From NCBI GenBank assembly GCA_036505485.1, contig DASXTK010000323.1, positions 1-8,244 on the forward strand: a stretch of 8,244 nucleotides of DNA, written 5' to 3'. Made by a program: the position numbers and the translations under genes. Source of the DNA: DASXTK01 sp036505485 (GTDB taxonomy: Bacteria > Actinomycetota > Acidimicrobiia > Acidimicrobiales > VFJN01). Shown here one piece after another: positions 1-4,921 of this stretch; position 1 is the first letter of the stretch; every line of letters starts with the position of its first letter. The notes below the pieces were generated by a model. That model was given only the letters and a program-made list of their open reading frames with translations, made no database searches and was not told the DNA's origin.

Positions 1-24
1 TATGCCGCGCCAGGGCGCGGCATA
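1..24 (-). terminator. Strong hairpin, probable terminator downstream of the LLM oxidoreductase
   Basis: Positions 1-10 (TATGCCGCGC) and 15-24 (GCGCGGCATA) are perfect reverse complements around a CAGG loop, giving a GC-rich 10-bp stem. The hairpin lies 25 bases past the stop codon of the minus-strand oxidoreductase at 50-961, where a terminator for that gene is expected. A T-tract on the minus strand would lie outside the window and cannot be seen. The perfect symmetry means it could also serve a gene converging from the left. Confidence 0.55.
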
Positions 25-49
25 CAGGTCACAGAACGGGTGGGGGTTC

Positions 50-961
50 TCACCGAAACGCCGAGGCGACCTCCTCGAGGAAGCGGTCCATGCGCTCGAA
101 CTTGGCCGGACCGTCGCCCAGGGTGAAGTCCGGGACGATGAGCTCGTCCAGGCCGATCTTGGCGTAGCCGGCGAGGACCTCGGCCAGGCGCTCCGGGGGT
201 CCGCCGAAGGCCGGCGCGCTCACCCGGCTCACCAGCTTGTCGGCGGTGGCCTGGTCGTCGGTCAGGAAGACCAGCGCCTGGGCGGTGCGGGCGATCTCGG
301 CCGGATCGCGGCCCAGCCGTTCGCAGTGGTGATCGAGCACGGACGACTTGTGCTCGATCAGGTCCGGGAGGCCCCAGCAGTTCCACTGGTCGGCCAGACC
401 GGCCACCAGTCCCAGCATCCGCTGCTCACCCGACGCCCCGATCAGGATCGGCAGCGGATCCTGCACCGGCTTGGGCTCGCATAGGGCGTCGTCGACGGCG
501 TAGTAGCGGCCGATCATGGTGGTACGGGGTTCCCGGAGCAGGCTGCGGATGATGGTGACCGCCTCCTCGAACCGTTCGACTCGCTCCCGGACCGGCGGCA
601 GGGTGATCCCATACTGGCGGTGCTCGTTCTCCTGCCAGCCGGCACCGACGCCCAGGGTGAACCGCCCGCCGGTGATCTGGTCCACCGTTGCGGCCATGTT
701 GGCCACCACTGCGGGGTGGCGGTAGGTGTTGCCGTAGACGAGGGTTCCGATTCGGACTCGGGGCACCGACGCGGCCAGGGCGGCGACCAGGGATCCCGCC
801 TCCAGGGTCGGGGTCTCCGGTGCGGTTGGACCGCCTTCGTTGGCCATGAAGTGATCCGCAATCCAGACGCCGTCCCAGCCGGTGGACTCTGCGTGTCGGG
901 CGGTTGCCAGCAGATCGCCCCAGGGCTGCTGCACCGCGGTGGGCCATATCGAGAAGCGCAT
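50..961 (-). CDS. LLM-class (luciferase-like) oxidoreductase, probably F420-dependent
   Basis: The product is 303 residues, the usual length for bacterial luciferase-like TIM-barrel oxidoreductases. It is predicted to be cytosolic and to transfer hydride to or from a small organic substrate using reduced F420 or FMN. Visible family marks are the N-terminal strand RFSIWP (2-7), GWDGVWIADHF (28-38) with the Asp-His pair at 36-37, and the core block from about 72 to 114 (IGTLVYGNTYRHP, then VDQITGGR and LGVGAGWQENEH). CEPKPVQDPLPILIGASGE (161-179) is the next conserved barrel segment. The IWP and QQPW opening resembles actinobacterial F420-dependent members; cofactor choice is inferred and the substrate is unknown. 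The ATG at 961 begins directly at the family's first beta strand. No clear Shine-Dalgarno site precedes it, which fits a leaderless or very short leader. It is divergent from a second LLM gene. Confidence 0.9.
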   Translation of the reverse strand: MRFSIWPTAVQQPWGDLLATARHAESTGWDGVWIADHFMANEGGPTAPETPTLEAGSLVAALAASVPRVRIGTLVYGNTYRHPAVVANMAATVDQITGGRFTLGVGAGWQENEHRQYGITLPPVRERVERFEEAVTIIRSLLREPRTTMIGRYYAVDDALCEPKPVQDPLPILIGASGEQRMLGLVAGLADQWNCWGLPDLIEHKSSVLDHHCERLGRDPAEIARTAQALVFLTDDQATADKLVSRVSAPAFGGPPERLAEVLAGYAKIGLDELIVPDFTLGDGPAKFERMDRFLEEVASAFR

Positions 962-1021
962 CGGGCCAGGATGCCGGATCCGGCAACCGAACCGTCACAC
1001 CGTGGACGTAGTCTCCGGGTG
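962..1021. promoter_or_regulatory. Divergent intergenic region with a perfect 14-bp palindrome
   Basis: The 60 bp between the two divergent oxidoreductase genes must hold both promoters. Positions 972-985 read TGCCGGATCCGGCA, a perfect palindrome without spacer, centred 17-18 bases upstream of the minus-strand ATG and about 44 bases upstream of the plus-strand ATG. It is a candidate operator for a dimeric regulator acting on both genes. No convincing -35/-10 pair was found for either direction. Short GC-rich palindromes do arise by chance at this base composition, so the call is tentative. Confidence 0.35.
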
Positions 1022-1807
1022 ATGCAGACTGGGGTCAGCATTCCGCCGTTCGCCGACGTGGCCACCTTGCTGGACATGGCCACCGATGCCGAGGAAGCCG
1101 GCTGGGACGGCGTGTTCGTGTGGGACCACATGCAGTGGGACCTGAACCCCCGGCTCGATGTCCACGACCCGTGGGTGCTGCTGGGCGCCATGGCCGAGCG
1201 CACCGATCGGGTCCGGCTCGGCACGCTGGTCACGCCGCTGGCCCGGCGGCGGCCGTGGGTGGTGGCCAAGCACGTCACCACGCTCGACCACCTCAGCGGG
1301 GGGCGGGCGGTGCTGGGCGTGGGGCTGGGATCCCCGGCCGAGGCCGACTTCGGAGCCTTCGGCGACGTGAGCGCCGACCGGGAGCGGGCCGAGGTGCTCG
1401 ATGATGCTCTCGCCGTATTGGACAGCCTGTTGCGGGGTCCGATCGTCCACCACGGGCCGCGCTTCGACGTCGAGGCCGAACTGCGACCTCAGCCGGTGCA
1501 GAAGCCCCGTCCCCCGATCTGGGTGGCGGCCATCGCCCCGGCCCGACGGCCACTGGCCCGGGCTGTGCGCTGGGACGGGGTGGTTCCGCTGGGCGCCTCG
1601 GGCTGGCTCCTACCCAACGAGCTGGCGAACTACCTGGCCCCGCTGGACCGTCCCCCCGGCTGGGACGTTGTCGCCTCCTGGGCCCCGGACGTCTCCATGG
1701 ACGAGTACCGCGACGTCGGCGTCACCTGGCTCTTCGACTCCACCTGGCCCGAAGGCGACTGGGTCCCCGAGTTCCGCACCCGCATCCGCCGCGGCCCCGA
1801 GGGCTGA
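1022..1807 (+). CDS. Short LLM-class flavin/F420-dependent oxidoreductase
   Basis: The product is 261 residues, on the short side for luciferase-like enzymes, and appears complete. It shares the fold pattern of its divergent neighbour: MQTGVSIPPF as first strand, EEAGWDGVFVWDHM (24-37), RVRLGTLVTPLARRRP (63-78), TTLDHLSGGRAVLGVGLG (86-103), and RPQPVQKPRPPIWVA (155-169). The end carries the GVTWLFDSTWP segment typical of the short subfamily. The predicted role is a cytosolic oxidoreductase using reduced flavin or F420, with unknown substrate. The frame stays open far upstream, but similarity to the family begins at the ATG at 1022; a GTG at 1019 directly before it is an alternative. There is no clear Shine-Dalgarno site. 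The stop lies 7 bases from the stop of the converging toxin gene, with no room for a separate terminator. Confidence 0.87.
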   Translation: MQTGVSIPPFADVATLLDMATDAEEAGWDGVFVWDHMQWDLNPRLDVHDPWVLLGAMAERTDRVRLGTLVTPLARRRPWVVAKHVTTLDHLSGGRAVLGVGLGSPAEADFGAFGDVSADRERAEVLDDALAVLDSLLRGPIVHHGPRFDVEAELRPQPVQKPRPPIWVAAIAPARRPLARAVRWDGVVPLGASGWLLPNELANYLAPLDRPPGWDVVASWAPDVSMDEYRDVGVTWLFDSTWPEGDWVPEFRTRIRRGPEG

Positions 1808-1814
1808 GGGCCGG

Positions 1815-2234
1815 TCACGTCCAGGGATTGAGTACCTCGAGGCCGTCGAACCGCTTGAAGTCCTTGACGTTCCGGGTCACGACGGCCATGCCGTGCATCA
1901 ACGCGGTCGCGCCGATCATGGCGTCTCGTTCCGGCGCAGGATCCGGGACATGAAACCCGGCCGCCCGGCGGGCGATGGGGACATCGAGAGGCAGGATGCG
2001 GTCGAAGAAGGCCAGCACCACACCGTCGTCAAGCCACTGTCGGAGGGCCGCACCCTGCGGAGGATCCCGACGCTCGGCTAGGAGGGCGCCTAGCTCGAGC
2101 TCCTGGATCGAGATGACCGAGACGAACAGGAGCTCCTCTGAAGTGTCCTCGGCCCAATCGATCACACCCTTGTTTGCTCTGCCGGCCTCGTTCTTGCGGA
2201 GCTCGGACAGGACAGTTGTGTCGAGCAGGAACAT
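1815..2234 (-). CDS. vapC: PIN-domain ribonuclease toxin, VapC/FitB type
   Basis: This 139-residue protein is a full-length single PIN domain. It is the toxin of a type II toxin-antitoxin pair and is expected to cut RNA with a divalent metal when released from its antitoxin. The acidic metal-binding residues are visible: Asp5 in MFLLDTTVLSELRK, Glu45 in ISIQELELGAL, Asp104 in PERDAMIGATAL, and Asp125 in the C-terminal VVTRNVKDFKRFDGL segment with its TRN motif. The start MFLLDT and the downstream LSELRK are typical of the FitB-like branch, which often pairs with Phd/YefM-type antitoxins. Here Thr6 occupies the position where many relatives have Asn. All catalytic residues are present, so the toxin appears intact. 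Its ATG shares one base with the antitoxin stop (TGATG), implying translational coupling. RNA target unknown. Confidence 0.92.
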   Translation of the reverse strand: MFLLDTTVLSELRKNEAGRANKGVIDWAEDTSEELLFVSVISIQELELGALLAERRDPPQGAALRQWLDDGVVLAFFDRILPLDVPIARRAAGFHVPDPAPERDAMIGATALMHGMAVVTRNVKDFKRFDGLEVLNPWT

Positions 2235-2494
2235 CAGTCGGAGCTGTGAGATCGAGGGGGGACGCTGCCGAACAGCGGAATCTCGAATTCGATGTCTCCG
2301 ATGCCCGGAGGACTGCCCAGAAGCTCGATGAGGCTCGGCTTGTTCTTCTTGAGCCGCTCGAAGGCCTCGAAACTGAGCAGGACGTGGGAGACGTTCCCTC
2401 GGTCGGTGATGTACACCGGTCCGGATAGAGCCTCCCGCTTGGCCCGGCCGCTGTCCTGGTTGAACTCGCGACTGGTCATCTTCGTGATCGCCAT
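2234..2494 (-). CDS. Antitoxin of the Phd/YefM family
   Basis: This 86-residue protein is the cognate antitoxin of the adjacent PIN toxin. The N-terminal half is the Phd/YefM DNA-binding and dimerisation domain, seen as MTSREFNQDSGRAKR (about 6-20) and GPVYITDRGNVSHVLLSFEA (about 25-44). The C-terminal tail, PSLIELLGSPPGIGDIEFEI, is the likely toxin-binding part, including an IEFEIPLFG segment. Expected roles are to wrap and inhibit the toxin, and to repress its own promoter with it. I chose the ATG at 2494 because AGGAGGTG (2508-2501) sits 6 bases ahead of it. The GTG at 2503 would add three residues but overlaps that ribosome site, and an in-frame TAG at 2509-2507 excludes longer forms. The antitoxin precedes the toxin, the usual order. 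Hand-counted blocks in this module are 58-62% G+C against 70% in serA, suggesting acquisition. Confidence 0.9.
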   Translation of the reverse strand: MAITKMTSREFNQDSGRAKREALSGPVYITDRGNVSHVLLSFEAFERLKKNKPSLIELLGSPPGIGDIEFEIPLFGSVPPRSHSSD

Positions 2495-2500
2495 CGGCGT

Positions 2501-2508
2501 CACCTCCT
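2501..2508 (-). promoter_or_regulatory. Strong Shine-Dalgarno site for the antitoxin
   Basis: Read on the minus strand, 2508-2501 is AGGAGGTG, close to the ideal anti-16S match, 6 bases before the ATG at 2494. It decides the antitoxin start against the GTG at 2503. It is one of the clearest ribosome sites in the window, consistent with an antitoxin that must be made in excess of its coupled toxin. Confidence 0.8.
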
Positions 2509-2536
2509 ATGAGGTAGGAACGTCCCTACATCATAG
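2507..2536 (-). promoter_or_regulatory. 30-bp imperfect palindrome: candidate toxin-antitoxin operator/promoter
   Basis: Positions 2507-2521 and 2522-2536 form an inverted repeat with 13 of 15 positions pairing. Outer arms are CTATGA (2507-2512) and TCATAG (2531-2536), inner arms GTAGG (2514-2518) and CCTAC (2525-2529), around a central ACGT (2520-2523). Mismatches are 2513/2530 and 2519/2524. On the minus strand the right outer arm contains TATGAT (2535-2530), five of six bases of the -10 consensus, correctly placed to start transcription just before the antitoxin ribosome site. No good -35 is visible. Phd/YefM antitoxins are known to bind palindromes of this kind over their own promoter, so autorepression is the natural reading. 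The serC stop codon (2533-2531) lies within the right arm. No T-tract follows, which argues against a simple terminator. Confidence 0.7.
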
Positions 2537-3655
2537 CCGCTCGACGATGTGGTCGATGCAGCGGGTCAGGGCTTCGACGTCGGTGGGATCTATGGCGGGG
2601 AACATGGCTATGCGGAGCTGGTTGCGGCCGAGCTTGCGGTAGCTCTCGGTGTCCAGGACGCCGTTGGCACGGAGGACTTTGCTGACCGTGGCGGCGGGGA
2701 CCGCGTCGTCCAGGTCGACGGTGCCGACGACGGTGCTGCGCAGGGCGGGATCCGTCACGAACGGGGTGGCGTAGTCCCGGGACTCGGCCCAGCCATAGAG
2801 GATCTCGGCCGAACGCTCGCAGCGCTCCGCGGCCCAGGGCAGGCCGCCCTGCTCCAGGATCCACTCGACCTGGTGTTGGGCCAGGAAGATGGTGGCCAGC
2901 GCCGGGGTGTTGTAGGTCTGGTCCTTGCGGCTGTTGTCCAGGGCCAGGGACAGGTCCAGGAACGCGGGGGTCCACCGCCCGGACGCGGTGATCTGCTCGA
3001 TGCGCTCGATGGCGGCCGGCGACAGGGCGGCCAGCCACAGTCCTCCGTCCGAGGCCAACCCCTTCTGCGGGGCGAAGTAGTAGACGTCGACCTCGGTCGG
3101 GTCGAAGCGGAGTCCCCCCGCGGCCGACGTGGCGTCCACCAGGACCAACCCCTCGGCGCCAGCAGGGCGCTGCAGCGAGGTGGCCACCCCGGTCGAGGTC
3201 TCGTTGTGGGTCAGGCAGTAGGCGTCGATCCCCTCGGACGCCACAACGACCGGGGCCGAGCCGGGCTCGGCCTTGATGACCTCGGGATCGTCGAGGTGGG
3301 GCGCGGCAGCGGCGCAAGTAGCGAACTTGGACGAGAACTCGCCGAAACTGAGGTGCTGGCTACGGCGCTCGATCAGCCCGAAGGTGGCGGCATCCCAGAA
3401 CGCGGTGGTCCCCCCGTTGCCCAGTGCGATCTCGTAGCCGTCGGGCAGCGACAGCAGCTCGGCCAGCCCGTTGCGCAGGGCGGCCACCATGAACCGCACG
3501 CCGGCCTGCCGGTGCGAGGTGCCCAGATAGGTGGAGCTGGCCTTGGCCAGGGCCTCGACCGCGTCGGGACGGACCTTCGATGGTCCGCAGCAGAACCGTC
3601 CGTCGGCGGGCAGAAGGTTGGCTGGGATGGTTATCTCGGAGGAGGGGGAGCTCAT
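2531..3655 (-). CDS. serC: Phosphoserine aminotransferase, actinobacterial type
   Basis: SerC is a PLP enzyme of the cytosol. It converts 3-phosphohydroxypyruvate plus glutamate to O-phosphoserine plus 2-oxoglutarate, the second step of serine synthesis, and often also acts in pyridoxine synthesis. The 374-residue protein matches the actinobacterial SerC branch: RFCCGPSKVRPDAV near residues 20-33, YLGTSHRQ near 43-50, GNGGTTAFWDA near 79-89, LTHNETSTGV near 148-157, VDATSAAGG near 173-181 with the PLP-ring Asp174, and FAPQKGLASDGG with the Schiff-base Lys198. It ends with LGRNQLRIAMFPAIDPTDVEAL, typical of the C-terminal domain. I used the ATG at 3655; an adjoining GTG at 3658 would add one residue. 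No close Shine-Dalgarno site is visible. It is divergent from an aminotransferase gene, and SerA, the preceding enzyme, is encoded 3.4 kb away on the other strand. Its stop codon lies within the toxin-antitoxin palindrome. Confidence 0.95.
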   Translation of the reverse strand: MSSPSSEITIPANLLPADGRFCCGPSKVRPDAVEALAKASSTYLGTSHRQAGVRFMVAALRNGLAELLSLPDGYEIALGNGGTTAFWDAATFGLIERRSQHLSFGEFSSKFATCAAAAPHLDDPEVIKAEPGSAPVVVASEGIDAYCLTHNETSTGVATSLQRPAGAEGLVLVDATSAAGGLRFDPTEVDVYYFAPQKGLASDGGLWLAALSPAAIERIEQITASGRWTPAFLDLSLALDNSRKDQTYNTPALATIFLAQHQVEWILEQGGLPWAAERCERSAEILYGWAESRDYATPFVTDPALRSTVVGTVDLDDAVPAATVSKVLRANGVLDTESYRKLGRNQLRIAMFPAIDPTDVEALTRCIDHIVERL

Positions 3656-3673
3656 CACGTGCCACTATCGCGG

Positions 3674-3694
3674 CTGGCCTCCACCCCAGGCCAG
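3674..3694. promoter_or_regulatory. Inverted repeat between divergent serC and aminotransferase genes
   Basis: CTGGCCT (3674-3680) and AGGCCAG (3688-3694) are perfect 7-bp arms around CCACCCC. The repeat sits in the middle of the 57-bp gap that must hold both divergent promoters. On the minus strand, TATAGATAC just upstream of the repeat and GATAGT (3670-3665) nearer serC both resemble -10 elements, though neither has a clear -35 partner. The repeat could be an operator co-regulating serC and the aminotransferase operon. This is an inference from placement only. Confidence 0.4.
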
Positions 3695-3701
3695 TATCTA
3701 T

Positions 3702-3706
3702 AGGAG
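3702..3706 (+). promoter_or_regulatory. Shine-Dalgarno site that sets a GTG start
   Basis: AGGAG lies 6 bases ahead of the GTG at 3713. A TAG stop at 3701-3703 is in frame with that GTG, so no longer reading is possible. Together these fix the aminotransferase start as GTG. Confidence 0.75.
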
Positions 3707-3712
3707 TCAGCC

Positions 3713-4921
3713 GTGTCGTCATCCAGGATCAGCTCACGCGTTGCCGCCATCACCGAATCAGCCACCCTGGCGGTTGACGCCAAAGCCAAGGCGTTGAAGG
3801 CCGCCGGTGAGCCCGTCATCGGTTTCGGTGCGGGCGAACCGGACTTCCCGACACCCGCCCATGTCGTAGAGGCGGCGATCGAGGCGTGCCGGGACCCCCG
3901 CAACCACAAGTACACGCCGGCGGCCGGACTGCCGGAGCTCCGCGAGGCCATCGCGGCCAAGACCAGGCGGGACTCGGGCTACGAGGTCGAGGCCAGCCAG
4001 GTGCTGGTCACCAACGGCGGCAAGCACGCCATCTACAACACCTTCGCCACCCTGCTCGATCCGGGCGACGAGGTCCTGCTGCCCGCGCCCTACTGGACCA
4101 CCTACCCCGAGCCGGTGCGCCTGGCCGGAGGCGTCCCCGTGGTTCTCCCCACCGACGCGGCCGCCGGGTTCCGGGTCACCGTCGACCAGCTCGATGCGGC
4201 GTGGACGGAACGGACCAAAGCGGTGGTGTTCGTGTCGCCCTCCAACCCCAGCGGCGCGGTGTACCCGCCCGAGGAGGTCGAGGCCATCGGCCGCTGGGCC
4301 GCCGAGCGCGACGTCTGGGTCGTCACCGACGAGATCTACGAGCACCTCACCTACGGCGACCACAGGTTCAGCTCGATCCCGACGCTGGTCCCCGAGATCC
4401 GGGACCGCTGCGTGGTCCTCAACGGCGTGGCCAAGACCTACGCTATGACCGGCTGGCGGGTGGGCTGGCTCATCGGCGCGCCGGATGTGACCAAGGCCGC
4501 GGCCAACCTGCAGTCCCACGTCACCTCCAACGTGGGCAACATCAGCCAGCGGGCCGCGCTGGCCGCGGTGTCGGGCAGCCTCGACGCGGTGGCGGAGATG
4601 CGGCATGCGTTCGAGCGACGGGGCCACACCATGGTCAAGCACCTGGCCGGCATCGCCGGGGTCGAAGTCCTGGAGCCGCAGGGCGCCTTCTACGCGTTCC
4701 CGGACTTGTCGGCCTTCCTGGGCCGGTCGATCCGGGGCCGCACGCCTCAGACCACGGTCGAGCTGTGCGGACTCCTACTCGACGAGGTCAAAGTCGCGGT
4801 CGTTCCCGGCGAGGCGTTCGGGACACCGGGGTACGCTCGGCTGTCGTTCGCGCTGGGCGACGACGACCTGGGGGAGGGCTGTCGTCGCATAGCCGATCTG
4901 TTGGGAGAAGCAGCACCATGA
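3713..4921 (+). CDS. Class I PLP aminotransferase, aspartate aminotransferase (Ib) type
   Basis: This 402-residue cytosolic fold-type I enzyme probably interconverts aspartate plus 2-oxoglutarate with oxaloacetate plus glutamate. Visible marks are GFGAGEPDFPTP (37-48), YTPAAGLPELREAI (67-80), VTNGGKHAIYN (99-109), APYWTTYPE (125-133), SPSNPSGAVYP (175-185, Asn178), DEIYEHLTY (206-214, Asp206 and Tyr209), the Schiff-base Lys241 in VAKTYAMTGWRVGW, and the substrate-carboxylate Arg376 in GYARLSFALG. Lys104 in the NGGKHA motif matches the residue that favours acidic substrates in the Thermus-type Ib enzymes, supporting an aspartate/glutamate role. Prephenate or other amino-acid aminotransferase activity cannot be excluded. 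The GTG start is fixed by an upstream Shine-Dalgarno site and an in-frame stop. The stop codon overlaps the next gene's ATG (ATGA), so the two are probably co-transcribed and translationally coupled. Confidence 0.92.
   Translation: MSSSRISSRVAAITESATLAVDAKAKALKAAGEPVIGFGAGEPDFPTPAHVVEAAIEACRDPRNHKYTPAAGLPELREAIAAKTRRDSGYEVEASQVLVTNGGKHAIYNTFATLLDPGDEVLLPAPYWTTYPEPVRLAGGVPVVLPTDAAAGFRVTVDQLDAAWTERTKAVVFVSPSNPSGAVYPPEEVEAIGRWAAERDVWVVTDEIYEHLTYGDHRFSSIPTLVPEIRDRCVVLNGVAKTYAMTGWRVGWLIGAPDVTKAAANLQSHVTSNVGNISQRAALAAVSGSLDAVAEMRHAFERRGHTMVKHLAGIAGVEVLEPQGAFYAFPDLSAFLGRSIRGRTPQTTVELCGLLLDEVKVAVVPGEAFGTPGYARLSFALGDDDLGEGCRRIADLLGEAAP

Noticed and set aside
620..1018. In-frame upstream extension of the plus-strand LLM oxidoreductase.
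   Set aside because: It runs antisense through the divergent LLM gene; family similarity starts at the ATG at 1022.
2507..2536. Reading of the palindrome purely as a serC terminator.
   Set aside because: No T-run follows on the minus strand; instead the antitoxin ribosome site follows at once, and a -10-like hexamer lies within it. An operator/promoter explains it better.
2549..3703. A 384-codon open frame on the plus strand opposite serC.
   Set aside because: SerC on the other strand has all PLP-site motifs; the opposite frame is a composition artefact.
3886..4917. In-frame upstream extension of the S9 peptidase that would give a 1004-residue protein.
   Set aside because: The extension lies in another frame of the aminotransferase gene, is Arg/Gly/Pro-rich and shows no domain. 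The ATG at 4918 has a ribosome site and an ATGA overlap.
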